Shown: positions 49,261 to 58,428, numbered from the stretch's first letter. The stretch: 64,000 nucleotides of DNA from Streptomyces sp. NBC_00377 (GCF_036075115.1 NZ_CP107958.1:620001-684000); one strand, 5' to 3'. Notes: generated by a model not told the origin, from the sequence alone. Made by a program: numbers and translations.

Positions 49261-50445
49261 TCACCTGGAGGTCAGCGGCCGTGCGGGCAGGGGGGACGGG
49301 CCTGTCACGTCGGGGGCGCAGAGGTCGGTGCCGCGGGTGTCCGGCGCCCTGCGGGCGAGGCGTTCGCCCCGGGTCTCGGCGATCAGCATGTCGACACAGG
49401 CCAGCAGGTCCTCGTCCTGGGCGATACGGCGCATGCGGTCGGCCGCGCTGCCGTCGGCGAGGGCCTGGTCCGCCAGCTCGCGGACGGTGCGACAGTCGCC
49501 GTGCGCCTCCAGGGCGGGGCGCAGCCGGGCGAGCAGCTTGCGCACCACCTGCGCGGCGGGCACCTCGCGGTGGGTGTCGGGGTCGACCAGGCTGCCTTCG
49601 AGTCCGCACCGTGCGGCCCGCCAGGAGGCGCCGCGCAGCCACTCGTGCCGGCCCCCGCACTCCGGGGCGCTTCCCGAGCCGAGCCGTTCGCAGGCCTGGG
49701 TCACCAGGGCCCGGAACAGTCCGGCTACCAGCACGACGGTCTCGACGCGGGGGCAGGAGTCGCAGACGCGCAGTTCGAGCGTCTGAAGATGCGCCGAGGG
49801 GCGCATGTCGTAGTAGATCATCCCCGCGTCGCTGATGATCCCGGCCTGGACGAGGTCGCGGACGGTGGCGTCGTACTCGGCCGCGCTCGCGAAGCAGCCG
49901 ACCGGGCCCGCGGTGGGCCAGCGGTGCCACAGCATGGTGCGCCAGCTCGCGTAGCCGGTGTCGGTCCCCTGCCAGAACGGCGAACTGGCGGAGAGCGCCA
50001 GCAGTACGGGGAGCCAGGGCGAGACCTCGCACATGACCCGCACCGCCGTGTCACGGTCGGGGACGTCCACATGCACCTGGGCCCCGCAGATGAGCTGTTC
50101 GTCGGCGACCGTGCGGTAGTCCTCGACCATGTGGCGGTAGCGCGCTCCCGCGGTGGGGTGCGCGGACGCGGCCGGCGCGAGTGGCGCCGTGCCGGCCGCC
50201 ACCACCGCGAGACCCAGCGAGGAGGCCGCCGCGTCGAGCCGGCGTCTCGTCCCGGCGAGGTCGGTGTACAGGTCGCTGAGGGAGGTGTGCACCTCGCTGT
50301 TCGATTCCACGGTGGACTGATGCAGCTCGGTCGTGAATGTGCGCCGTGGGAGGCGTCGCAGAAGCGGATCGGCCCGCGGCACGAGCAGCCCGCTCTCCAC
50401 CTCCAGGACGTGGAACTCCTCTTCCACTCCGATACGAACGCTCAC
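49261..50445 (-). CDS. Carboxylate-amine ligase, glutamate-cysteine ligase type 2 (YbdK-like)
   Basis: The 394-residue enzyme begins VSVRIGVEEEFHVLEVESGL, the GCS2 signature with its metal-binding EEE. It continues TTELHQSTVESNSEVHTSLS, EQLICGAQVHVDVPDRDTAV and PSAHLQTLELRVCDSCPRVE, as in YbdK/EgtA-related ATP-dependent gamma-glutamyl ligases. GTG at 50445 has GAGGAG 5 nt upstream; GTG at 50451 overlaps that site. The next genes are the NAGGN-type amidotransferase and an S9 peptidase on the same strand, so it plausibly makes the peptide bond of the operon's product. That is inference; the amine acceptor is unknown. Confidence 0.88.
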   Translation of the reverse strand: MSVRIGVEEEFHVLEVESGLLVPRADPLLRRLPRRTFTTELHQSTVESNSEVHTSLSDLYTDLAGTRRRLDAAASSLGLAVVAAGTAPLAPAASAHPTAGARYRHMVEDYRTVADEQLICGAQVHVDVPDRDTAVRVMCEVSPWLPVLLALSASSPFWQGTDTGYASWRTMLWHRWPTAGPVGCFASAAEYDATVRDLVQAGIISDAGMIYYDMRPSAHLQTLELRVCDSCPRVETVVLVAGLFRALVTQACERLGSGSAPECGGRHEWLRGASWRAARCGLEGSLVDPDTHREVPAAQVVRKLLARLRPALEAHGDCRTVRELADQALADGSAADRMRRIAQDEDLLACVDMLIAETRGERLARRAPDTRGTDLCAPDVTGPSPLPARPLTSR

Positions 50446-51253
50446 GGTCACTCCTCGGGGCGGTGAACTGCGGCCCGCCGCAGGCGAGTGAGGCGCCTCA
50501 CCGGCGGACACGACGGCATGTGCGATCTTCGAGTCACCAGAACGCCGTTTTGTAAGCCCGCGGAGCCCATGTGACGCAGGCAACCCTCGGATGAGCGGAA
50601 AGTTCACTCACCCCCGCGGGAGCCGGGGCGTTCTGGTCGGCCGGTGTCGCGGTCGCCTTCGGCGCGGAGGCGGATCGGACCGGGTCCGCACGCGATCCCG
50701 GACGCGGGCCGGGCAACGGCTGCCACACGGGCAGGTTCCTGACAACAGCACCGGAGCGGAGGAGGCCGGCCCGCGTGCCGATGGGGCATCGGGCGGACGC
50801 TGCGGCAGACCGTACGGGCGGTTCGACCCCGGGCCCCGTGTTCATGGGCAGCCACCACCTCACCGACCGGCCGCCGCCTGGTCGGGCGGCGAGGCGGCCT
50901 CTCCCGAGAGTAGGGACGACCGGGGCCGCTCGCATCCGGATCGGGATTCGGACTCGATCACATGTTCGATCACGTGCGCACTCGCGGTGCCGCTCACACG
51001 ACGCGCGCGGCGCACGCGACGCACACGGACGCGAGGGCCCGCGCGTCACCCCACGTGCGGGACCCCGTGCCGGTGACAGCGCAGGTTCCCGCACCGGTGA
51101 CACTTGCGGAAGTCCGGCAATGCCGAGCAGGCCCCGTCACGCACTGTGGAGCCGGCCTCCCGTCGTGGTCTCCGCGTGGCCGCAAGAGGGCCGCCCACCT
51201 CCGGGCGCGGCGCGGCTCCCCCGAGGGGCGGGAACACCGCCGCGCCGCCGCCG
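50446..51253. other. Long region without a supported gene
   Basis: About 0.8 kb. The right part has dense CGCACACG-type simple sequence (50960-51040) and a CGATCAC direct repeat (50956-50978). Open frames in both strands are biased and unlike proteins. The promoter of the ligase operon should lie near 50460-50560. No gene or hairpin is called. Confidence 0.3.
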
Positions 51254-52474
51254 TCATCGGCCGCCGGCGACACCCGCCCCCGGCTGCCGGTACGGCCGCA
51301 GCGCGCGGCGCGCTATGGCGAACCGGTGCGTCTCCGAAGGGCCGTCGTAGATCCGGAAGGGCCGCACCTCCCTGAACAGCCGGGCCAGCGGTGCGTCGGC
51401 GGCCGAGATACCGAGGGCTCCGCAGATCTGCACCGCCCGGTCGACCACCCGGTTCACCGCCTCCGCCACGAACGTCTTCGACACCGAGGTGAGCTGCGAG
51501 GCGGCGGCGGATCCGGTGTCCAGCTCCCAGGCGGTGCGCAGGATCAGGGCCCGGCTCGCCTCGATGTCGATCTCGGAGTCGGCCAGCATCTGCTGGACCA
51601 TCCCGAGGTCCCCCAGCGTCGAGCCGAACGCCGTCCGGCTGCCCGCCCGTTCCAGCGCGACCTCCTGGGCGCGGCGGGCCGCGCCCAGCCAGCGCATGCA
51701 GTGGGTCATCCGGGCGGGACCGAGCCGGACCTGCGCGCCTTCGAAACCGCGGTCCACCGCGCCGAGCACCTGCTCCTCCCCCACCACGCACCCGTCGAAG
51801 ACGATCTCGCTGTGCCCGGCGAAGAGCGACTCGTCCAGGGTCTCGATGGTCCGCACGAGACGCATGCCGGGGTTGGCGGAGTCGACCAGGAACATGGTGG
51901 CGCCGCCCGGGTCTCCGGGGCTGCCGGAGGTCCGGGCCATGACGATCGCGAAACCGGCTCCGTCGGCGCCGGTGATGAACCACTTGCGTCCGTCGATGCG
52001 CCAGCCGCCGGGGACCCGGGTCGCGGTGGTCCGCAGGGAGCGCGGATCGGCGCCCGCCCCCGGAGCCGGTTCGGTCATGGCGAAGCAGGACCGGATCTCA
52101 CCCGCGGCGAGCGGGCGCAGGTACTTCTGCTTCTGCTCCTCGGTGGCCACCTTCTCCAGCAGGTGCATGTTGCCCTCGTCCGGGGCCGCGCAGTTCAGCG
52201 CCAGCGGTCCGAGCAGCGAATAGCCCGCCGCTTCGAACACCGCCGCCTGGCCGCGCAGGTCGAGACCGTGTCCGCCCCACCTCGCCGGGACGTGCGGGGC
52301 GAACACACCCGCCTCCCGGGCGGCCTTCTGGAGCATCTCGCGCAGCGCTTCCGGGGCGTCGTGCACCGACCCGCGGCACTCACGCTCGGCCGGGACGACC
52401 ACCTCGCGCACGAACGCGGCCGTCGCAGCCGTCAGTTGGGAGACAGTCGGATCGACATCGAACTGGATGGGCAC
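51254..52474 (-). CDS. Acyl-CoA dehydrogenase
   Basis: The 406-residue FAD enzyme shows SCFAMTEPAPGAGADPRSLR, WFITGADGAGFAIVMARTSG, AFGSTLGDLGMVQQMLADSE, TFVAEAVNRVVDRAVQICGA and RLFREVRPFRIYDGPSETHR, the medium-chain ACAD layout. It would introduce an alpha,beta double bond into an acyl-CoA. GTG at 52474 has GGGAGG with a 5-nt spacer; the longer frame lacks one. It is divergent from the enoyl-CoA hydratase gene across a 130-bp promoter region, so the two steps of one beta-oxidation are probably co-regulated. Confidence 0.93.
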   Translation of the reverse strand: MPIQFDVDPTVSQLTAATAAFVREVVVPAERECRGSVHDAPEALREMLQKAAREAGVFAPHVPARWGGHGLDLRGQAAVFEAAGYSLLGPLALNCAAPDEGNMHLLEKVATEEQKQKYLRPLAAGEIRSCFAMTEPAPGAGADPRSLRTTATRVPGGWRIDGRKWFITGADGAGFAIVMARTSGSPGDPGGATMFLVDSANPGMRLVRTIETLDESLFAGHSEIVFDGCVVGEEQVLGAVDRGFEGAQVRLGPARMTHCMRWLGAARRAQEVALERAGSRTAFGSTLGDLGMVQQMLADSEIDIEASRALILRTAWELDTGSAAASQLTSVSKTFVAEAVNRVVDRAVQICGALGISAADAPLARLFREVRPFRIYDGPSETHRFAIARRALRPYRQPGAGVAGGR

Positions 52475-52604
52475 GGGACCTCCCGGCGACGGGCGCACGG
52501 GCATCGGCTCCCGTCGCGTTCTAGAAACTGTATAGCGTCTTTAGTATCTTGCCGGGAAGCACCGGGGAGCACCCGGCGACGGGAAGACGACAGGAGAAAC
52601 ACCC
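52475..52604. promoter_or_regulatory. Divergent promoter region of the acyl-CoA locus
   Basis: An AT-rich patch (52519-52552, with AAACTGTATAGCG and TTTAGTATC) stands out in GC-rich surroundings and must carry the divergent promoters of the dehydrogenase and hydratase genes. It may also hold a TetR site; no perfect palindrome is visible. Confidence 0.5.
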
Positions 52605-53441
52605 ATGAGCCTCCCCGTGAGCACCGAACCGGTCCGGATCGTCCGCCACCCCGACGGGGTCGTCGAACTCCTGCTGGACGACCCCGGGCGGGGAAACGCC
52701 CTCGACCTGAGGACGGCCGAAGCCCTGCGGGACAGGGTCGGTGAGGTGGCCGCGGACCCGGGCGGCGCGGTGCTGGTGCGCACGACGGGCGGCAGTTTCT
52801 GCGTGGGCGGTGACCTGCGCGCATTCGCCGGCCTCGGCACGGAGACCGGCGCCTACGTGCACGCCGTGGCGACCGCGGCGCACGCCGCGGTGCAGACGCT
52901 TTACGCACTTCCGGTGCCGCTGGTGACCGCCGTGCGCGGCGCCGCGGCGGGCGGCGGGATCGGGTTGGCGCTGGTGGGCGACATCGCCCTGGCCGCCCGC
53001 TCCGCGCGGTTCCGACTGGCGTACACCGCGATCGGGCTCACGCCGGACTGCGGTGCGTCCTGGTTCCTGCCGAGGCTGGTCGGCCCCCGCAGGGCGGCGG
53101 AGCTGATCCTCACCGATCGGATCCTGACCGGCGAGGACGCCGAGCGGTGGGGCCTGGTCACCCGCTGCGTGGACGACGGGGAACTGGACGAGGCGGCACA
53201 CCGGACCGCGGCCGGTCTGGCCGCCGGTGCCACCGGCGCGCTGCGCGCCGCGAAGGGCCTGCTGCGCGCCGGTGACGGCGACGGACTGCGCCACCACCTC
53301 GCGGAGGAGGCACGGTCCATCGCCGACCTGGCCGACGGCCCGGAGGCCCAGGACCGCATGGCGTCGTTCCTGGCCTCGCGGGGGCGCCGGAAGACCGGTG
53401 ACGGCCGGACGAAGGCCAGGGAAGCGGAAAGTGTTTCTTGA
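52605..53441 (+). CDS. Enoyl-CoA hydratase/isomerase (crotonase family)
   Basis: The 278-residue protein has VVELLLDDPGRGNALDLRTA, FCVGGDLRAFAGLG (first oxyanion region), TAVRGAAAGGGIGLALVGDI and IALAARSARFRLAYTAIGLT with PDCGASWFLPRLVGPRRAAE. At the first catalytic Glu position of true hydratases it has IGLTPDCG, where Asp replaces Glu, which is common in PaaG-type isomerases. Hydratase or isomerase activity cannot be decided. ATG at 52605 follows AGGAG. It opens the plus-strand catabolic segment, with a short gap to the PPDK operon. Confidence 0.92.
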   Translation: MSLPVSTEPVRIVRHPDGVVELLLDDPGRGNALDLRTAEALRDRVGEVAADPGGAVLVRTTGGSFCVGGDLRAFAGLGTETGAYVHAVATAAHAAVQTLYALPVPLVTAVRGAAAGGGIGLALVGDIALAARSARFRLAYTAIGLTPDCGASWFLPRLVGPRRAAELILTDRILTGEDAERWGLVTRCVDDGELDEAAHRTAAGLAAGATGALRAAKGLLRAGDGDGLRHHLAEEARSIADLADGPEAQDRMASFLASRGRRKTGDGRTKAREAESVS

Positions 53442-53535
53442 GTCCCTCTTCACTAACCAGCCCGTCGGGGCGTAACCTCCGGGCAACACAGAACCAAGGA
53501 ACCGGTCACCACAGAACCGGGGAAAAGGTGTGGCG

Positions 53536-54168
53536 ATGCAATCTGCTGCCGTGGACCTCCCGGACGCACACGACGAGCCGCTCACGGACGCCGCCGTCGA
53601 CCTCGTTCTGCGCGGTATGTGGCGCGGTCGGCCGGAGTCCGAGCACCGCCCGCTGGTCGACGCCGGGCTGGCGATGGTGAAGGGGCCGGTGGTCCTGCCC
53701 ACCGAACGCGCCAAGGCCGCCGCCGCGCGCATCCTGCGGGTCCCCGCCGGCTCCGAGCAGGAGGAGCGGATCACCGCGGTGTACGAGGCGTTCCTCCCGG
53801 TCAACCGGAAGATCCGCGATGTGTGCACGGCATGGCAGTGCCGTCCCGACGGCACGGCCAACGACCACTCCGACGACGTCTACGACGCCGGGGTGCGCGA
53901 GTCGCTGGAGGACGTGCACGAGGCCATCCAGCCCGTGCTGCGCCGGCTGGACCGGGTGCTCGCGGGCAGCGGGCAGTACCTGACCGCCCTGGAGGAGGCC
54001 CTCGACCAGTTCGACGACGGCGCGCCGGCGTGGCTGGCCTCGCCGTTGTGCGACTCGTACCACACCGTGTGGATGCGGCTGCACCAGGAGCTGCTGCTCG
54101 TGCTGGGAATCAGCCGGGCCGAGGACGAGGCCCGTGAAGAGGAGCTGGTCAGGAGGGACCGGGGTTGA
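53536..54168 (+). CDS. PPDK-associated protein, unknown function
   Basis: The 210-residue soluble protein has an N-terminal part with LTDAAVDLVLRGMWRGRPES and a helical C-terminal domain: FLPVNRKIRDVCTAWQCRPD, NDHSDDVYDAGVRESLEDVH, SPLCDSYHTVWMRLHQELLL. I recall similar NDHSD..YD / DSYHTVWF-type sequences next to or fused with actinobacterial PPDK homologs, but cannot verify it. ATG at 53536 has AAAGG 7 nt upstream; GTG at 53530 is too close to that site. Its stop overlaps the TTG start of the PPDK-like gene, so the two proteins are made in a fixed ratio and probably form one complex. Confidence 0.75.
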   Translation: MQSAAVDLPDAHDEPLTDAAVDLVLRGMWRGRPESEHRPLVDAGLAMVKGPVVLPTERAKAAAARILRVPAGSEQEERITAVYEAFLPVNRKIRDVCTAWQCRPDGTANDHSDDVYDAGVRESLEDVHEAIQPVLRRLDRVLAGSGQYLTALEEALDQFDDGAPAWLASPLCDSYHTVWMRLHQELLLVLGISRAEDEAREEELVRRDRG

Positions 54169-56843
54169 GCGTCACCGACCGCGGGGCGGGTCCGCTCGCC
54201 CAGTCCGGCGGGCCCCTCGCGCCCGCCGCCGCCCCCGGGACCCCCGTCGCCCCGGAAGCCCGCGTTGTCTCAGCGGCCTCAGCGGCCTCAGCGCCCCCCG
54301 GACGCATCCTGGTGCCCTACGGGCAGGGACGGAGCCGGGGCCTCGACGCCGACGAGCTGGGCACGCACGGCGCGGCGATGGACCGGCTGGTCGCCCTCGG
54401 CCTGCCGGTCGTGCCCGGGCTCACCGTGCCGGCCGGCGCGGCCGCTTCGCTGTGCGCGACCGACACCGCCGAGGCCGCCGTGGAACTGGTCGAACAGCTC
54501 GCGGGGCGGCACATCGGGGACCCGGCCCGGCCGCTGCTGCTGCGCCTGTCGGCGAGCGCGCCGACCGAGATCGCCGGACTGCCCCCGGACCTGCCCTGTC
54601 TCGGAGCCGCCCCGGCGCGTGCCGACGACCTGTGCGCCGTCATCGGGCGCGAGGACGCGCTGTACGACGTGTGGGCCGCCACCGTGCGCATGATCGCCGA
54701 GTACGCGCTCGACGTGCCCGGCGACCTGCTCGACGACGCCCTCCTGGACACTCCCGGAGCACGGGCACGGGTGGAGGTGCTGCTGTCCCTGGTGGCCGAG
54801 CACGGCTCCCGGCCCTTCCCCGACGACCCCGCGCAGCAGCTCGCGCTGGCCGCCCGCGCCCTCCTCGCCCGGTGGGACTCACCGCGCGCGAGGAGGTCCC
54901 GCAGGGCCCAGCGCCTGCCCGCCGAACTGGCCGTCGCCCTGCATGTGCAGGCCCTGCGCATCGGCCCGGCGGACCACTCGGGTTACGGCACGGCCGTCAG
55001 CCGCGACCCGGAGACCGGACGTCTCTCCCCGCGCGGCTCCTTCTTCCGCGGAGTGCGCCGCAGCGCCCCGCCGCCGCACGCGGGCGAGCCACTGGACCGG
55101 CTCGCGGGCGGCACCGCGCTGCTCGAGCACTCCCTGCTCACCCTGGAGCGGCATCTGCGCGCACCCGTGTCGGTCGACTTCGAGGTGCGCGACGACGAGA
55201 TCTCCCTGCTCGCGGCCTCGGCGCAGCCGCGCCCGCCGCTTCGGGCGTCGGTCTGTCTGGCGGCGGACCTGGCCCGGGACGGGGCACTCGGCCGCGAGGA
55301 GGCCGTAGGGCGGATCACCCCCGCGCAGGTGCAGGAACTCCTGCACCCCCAGCTCCGGCTGACCGGCGGTGAGGAGCTCCTGGTGCAGGGGCTTCCGGCG
55401 TCGCCGGGGGCGGCGGCCGGAGCGGTCGTGCTGTCCAGTGAACGCGCCCTCGAACTGGCCGCCGAGGGCACTCGCGTCGTGCTCGTGGCCGCCGAGACGA
55501 CGCCGGCGGACGTCCCCGGGATGCTGGCCTCCGCCGCCGTGCTGACCGGCAGCGGAGGCATCGCCTCGCACGCCGCCGTGGTGGCGCGGGGCGCGGGCAG
55601 GCCCGCGGTGTGCGGTGCCGAGGGGCTGCGGGTGGACCGGGCCACGGGGACGGTCCACTTCGGCGAGCGCATCGTGCGTGAGGGCGACCCGGTCTCGCTC
55701 GACGGCCGTACCGGCGCCGTCTACGCGGGGACGCTGAGCGTCAGTGTGGCCGGACCACCGCCCGAGCTGTCCACCCTGCTGGGATGGGCCGACGGCGTGC
55801 GCCGGCTGGGCGTGCGGGTCAACGCCGACACGGCCGCCGAGGTGGAGACGGCCCTCGCGCTGGGCGCGGAGGGAGTCGGGCTGTGCCGTACGGAACACCA
55901 GTTCCTCGGCGAACGGTTGCCGCTGATCCGCCGGGTGCTCCTGGCTGCCGACCCGGCCGCCCGTGAGGACGCGCTGCGGGCGCTGGAGCACGCCCAGCAC
56001 GAGGACTTCACGGCACTGCTGACCGCCGTGGGCGACCGCCCGGTGACCGTGCGCCTGCTCGACGCCCCGCTGCACGAGTTCCTGCCTGCCCCCGGGCAGG
56101 CCCTGGACGCGGCCGAGGAGCAGCGGGCCGAATCGCTTCGCGAGGCGAACCCGATGCTCGGGCTGCGCGGGGTGCGGCTGGCGCTGCTGCACGAGCGCCT
56201 CTACCCGGCGCAGGCCGAGGCGCTGTTCACCGCGTGGGCCGAGGTCGCCGCCACCGGCCCGCGGCCGGAGCTCGAGGTGATGATCCCGCTCGTCAGCCTG
56301 CCGGAGGAACTGGCGGCCGCGGCCGCCTACGTCCGCGCTGCCGCGGAAGCCGTCGCCGCCCGCACGGGTGTGGAGGTGCCGTACCGGCTCGGCACGATGA
56401 TCGAGACCCCGAGGGCCGCGCTGCTGGCCGGCGAACTCGCCGAGCACGCCGAGTTCTTCTCCTTCGGCACCAACGACCTCACCCAGCTGACCTACGGGTT
56501 CTCCCGGGACGACGTCGAGCGCCAGGTGCTCGCCGCCTACCAGGAGCGCGGGTTCCTGACCGCCAGTCCGTTCGCCCGGCTCGACCCGCACGGGGTCGGC
56601 GCCCTGGTCGCCCTGGCGGCCGGGCGGGCCCGGGAGGTACGGCCCGGCATCAAGCTGGGCGTGTGCGGTGAGCACGGCGGGGATCCCGAGTCCATCGCGT
56701 TCTGCGACGGCCTCGGCCTCGACTACGTGTCCTGTTCCGCGCACCGGGTGCCGGTGGCGCGGATGGCGGCCGCGCACAGTGCCCTGCGGGTACGGCGGGA
56801 TGAGGGCGGGGAGCGGCACGACGACGGCGGGAGCGCACCATGA
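54165..56843 (+). CDS. Pyruvate,phosphate dikinase homolog with degenerate ATP-grasp domain
   Basis: The 892-residue protein is laid out as PPDK. The swivelling domain has the phosphohistidine at about 468 in GGIASHAAVVARGAG. The C-terminal PEP/pyruvate barrel is well kept: GVGLCRTEHQFLGERLPLIR, LLDAPLHEFLP, NPMLGLRGVRL, GTMIETPRAAL, FFSFGTNDLTQLTYGFSRDD and CGEHGGDPES with the catalytic Cys near 834. The N-terminal ATP-grasp half is present but lacks the key residues: GGKGANL reads GTHGAAM, the VRSG segment reads RLSASA, and the final LQTR reads LAASAQ. ATP-driven phosphorylation therefore looks impossible. TTG at 54165 (AGGAGGG 7 nt upstream) overlaps the preceding stop; the following dehydrogenase overlaps its own stop. 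Confidence 0.9.
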   Translation: MSVTDRGAGPLAQSGGPLAPAAAPGTPVAPEARVVSAASAASAPPGRILVPYGQGRSRGLDADELGTHGAAMDRLVALGLPVVPGLTVPAGAAASLCATDTAEAAVELVEQLAGRHIGDPARPLLLRLSASAPTEIAGLPPDLPCLGAAPARADDLCAVIGREDALYDVWAATVRMIAEYALDVPGDLLDDALLDTPGARARVEVLLSLVAEHGSRPFPDDPAQQLALAARALLARWDSPRARRSRRAQRLPAELAVALHVQALRIGPADHSGYGTAVSRDPETGRLSPRGSFFRGVRRSAPPPHAGEPLDRLAGGTALLEHSLLTLERHLRAPVSVDFEVRDDEISLLAASAQPRPPLRASVCLAADLARDGALGREEAVGRITPAQVQELLHPQLRLTGGEELLVQGLPASPGAAAGAVVLSSERALELAAEGTRVVLVAAETTPADVPGMLASAAVLTGSGGIASHAAVVARGAGRPAVCGAEGLRVDRATGTVHFGERIVREGDPVSLDGRTGAVYAGTLSVSVAGPPPELSTLLGWADGVRRLGVRVNADTAAEVETALALGAEGVGLCRTEHQFLGERLPLIRRVLLAADPAAREDALRALEHAQHEDFTALLTAVGDRPVTVRLLDAPLHEFLPAPGQALDAAEEQRAESLREANPMLGLRGVRLALLHERLYPAQAEALFTAWAEVAATGPRPELEVMIPLVSLPEELAAAAAYVRAAAEAVAARTGVEVPYRLGTMIETPRAALLAGELAEHAEFFSFGTNDLTQLTYGFSRDDVERQVLAAYQERGFLTASPFARLDPHGVGALVALAAGRAREVRPGIKLGVCGEHGGDPESIAFCDGLGLDYVSCSAHRVPVARMAAAHSALRVRRDEGGERHDDGGSAP

Positions 56844-57958
56844 CGAGCACCGTGACCGACGGCACGGCTCTTTCGGAGACCGAGCTGGAGGATGTGCGCG
56901 AGACGGTTCGGTCGGTGTGCGCGGACGCGGGCGGCACCGCCGCGGTGCGCCGGCTGCGCGAGGAGGCCCCCGGCGTCGACGCCGCGCTGTGGGACGCCCT
57001 CGGCCGGCAGGTCGGTCTCGCGGCCCTGGGCCTGCCCGGGTCGGCGGGAGGCATGGGCGGCCTCGCCGGGATCGCCGTCGTCTGTGAGGAGCTCGGCAGG
57101 ACCCTGGCCCCCGTGCCCCTGCTGTCCTCCACCGTGCTGGCCGGTCAGGTGCTGGCCGGCTGCGGTACGGCCGACAAGGCGCTGGCCGCACTGGCCGCGG
57201 GCACTGTGCACGCGCTGGCTGCCGTCGCACCCGACGGCGTCTGGCGGGCCGACGCCGTGCCCGTGGCCGTCTCCTGGCAGGGCAGTGTCCCGCTGCTGGA
57301 CGGCACGGCGCCGTTCGTCCTCGACGGCGCGGACGCCGAGGCGCTGGTGGTGGCCGCGGCCGGCGCCGACGGTGTGGACCTCTTTCTGGCCGACCCGCGC
57401 GGGCCGGGCGTGACGGTGCGCCGGGTGCCCACCCTGGACCTCAGCCGGGGCCAGGCGGTGGTCGCCTTCCACGGCGCCCGGGTGCGGGCACTGACCGCCG
57501 GCGGCGAAGGGGCCGAGGTCGTCTCCCGCGCCCTGGACGTGGCCCTGGTGGCACTGGCGGCCGAGCAACTGGGCGGAGCGCAGGCCGCGTTGGACATGAC
57601 GGTGGCCCATGTGCGCGACCGTACCCAGTTCGGCCGGGCCATCGGCGGCTTCCAGGCGGTCAAGCACGCCTGCGCGGACATGCTGCTCCAGGTGGAGGCC
57701 GCACGGTCGGCCGTGGTGCGCGCGGTCCGGGCCGACGGGTCGCCGCAAGCGCTGGCCGAGGCGGCGGCGGTGGCGCAGGCGTGGTGCTGCGAGGCGTTCG
57801 TCTCCGTCGCCGCCGAGTGCGTGCAGCTGCACGGCGGGATGGGCTTCACCTGGGAGCACGACGCGCACCTGTTCTTCCGGCGCGCCCAGTCCGACGCGGT
57901 GCTGCTCGGCGGTGCCGCACACCATCGGGAACGGCTGGCCGGCCTGCTCGGCTGGTGA
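56840..57958 (+). CDS. Acyl-CoA dehydrogenase (FadE/ChsE-type)
   Basis: The 372-residue protein has an N-terminal helical domain (LGRQVGLAALGLPGSAGGMG, GIAVVCEELGRTLAPVPLLS), a divergent beta domain lacking the usual TEP motif, and a C-terminal half with AHVRDRTQFGRAIGGFQAVK and VQLHGGMGFTWEHDAHLFFR. This short form resembles the FadE subunits that work as heterotetramers in actinobacterial steroid side-chain degradation; a partner subunit is not adjacent, though the acyl-CoA dehydrogenase at 51254-52474 is a candidate. ATG overlaps the PPDK-like stop (ATGA). Confidence 0.9.
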   Translation: MTSTVTDGTALSETELEDVRETVRSVCADAGGTAAVRRLREEAPGVDAALWDALGRQVGLAALGLPGSAGGMGGLAGIAVVCEELGRTLAPVPLLSSTVLAGQVLAGCGTADKALAALAAGTVHALAAVAPDGVWRADAVPVAVSWQGSVPLLDGTAPFVLDGADAEALVVAAAGADGVDLFLADPRGPGVTVRRVPTLDLSRGQAVVAFHGARVRALTAGGEGAEVVSRALDVALVALAAEQLGGAQAALDMTVAHVRDRTQFGRAIGGFQAVKHACADMLLQVEAARSAVVRAVRADGSPQALAEAAAVAQAWCCEAFVSVAAECVQLHGGMGFTWEHDAHLFFRRAQSDAVLLGGAAHHRERLAGLLGW

Positions 57959-57978
57959 CGCGGATGAAGGGAGGGCCC

Positions 57979-58428
57979 ATGACCACCAGACTGATCGACG
58001 AGTCGCTGTTCGAGAACCGGGAGCACCGCGGCGAGGGGTTCGCCGACGGGGATCCACCGCGGCTCGCGGGCGCCCGCTGTTCCGGGTGCGCCACCGTCGT
58101 CTTCCCCCGGCAGGACTCCTGCCCCAGGTGCCCGGACGGGACCATGGCCGCACACGTGCTGCCGGTGAGCGGGCGGCTGTGGTCGTGGACCCTCCAGGCG
58201 TTCCCGCCGAAACCGCCGTACCGGGCCCCGGAGGGCGGACACCGGCCGTACCACGTGGGCTATGTGGACCTCGGCGAGGTGCTGGTCGAGGCTCGGCTGG
58301 CGGTGCCCCGCGCCCAGATCCGGATCGGTCTGCCGGTGCGGCTGACCACGGTGCCCGCGTACCGGGACGAGGACGGGACCGACGTGGTGACCTTCGCGTT
58401 CCGCCCGGAACGGGACGGGGAGCGATGA
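57979..58428 (+). CDS. DUF35 zinc-ribbon/OB-fold protein
   Basis: The 149-residue protein has a zinc ribbon (RCSGCATVVFPRQDSCPRCP, two CxxC) followed by an OB fold (GRLWSWTLQAFPPKPPYRAP, YHVGYVDLGEVLVEARLAVP). DUF35 proteins act as required partners of thiolase-like enzymes, for instance ChsH2 with Ltp2 in steroid side-chain retro-aldol cleavage. ATG at 57979 has GGGAGG upstream. The stop overlaps the thiolase ATG (ATGA), strongly suggesting a stoichiometric complex with that protein. Confidence 0.92.
   Translation: MTTRLIDESLFENREHRGEGFADGDPPRLAGARCSGCATVVFPRQDSCPRCPDGTMAAHVLPVSGRLWSWTLQAFPPKPPYRAPEGGHRPYHVGYVDLGEVLVEARLAVPRAQIRIGLPVRLTTVPAYRDEDGTDVVTFAFRPERDGER

Noticed and set aside
50534..51103. 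189-codon minus-strand ORF in the 0.8-kb gap
   Set aside because: Arg/Pro/Ala composition, no domain and no ribosome site; a typical GC-rich spurious ORF.
51046..51273. Minus-strand frame with KCHRCGNLRCHRHG, resembling a zinc knuckle
   Set aside because: It arises from CCGGTGACA-type direct repeats read in one frame; the upstream part has no fold-like character or start site.
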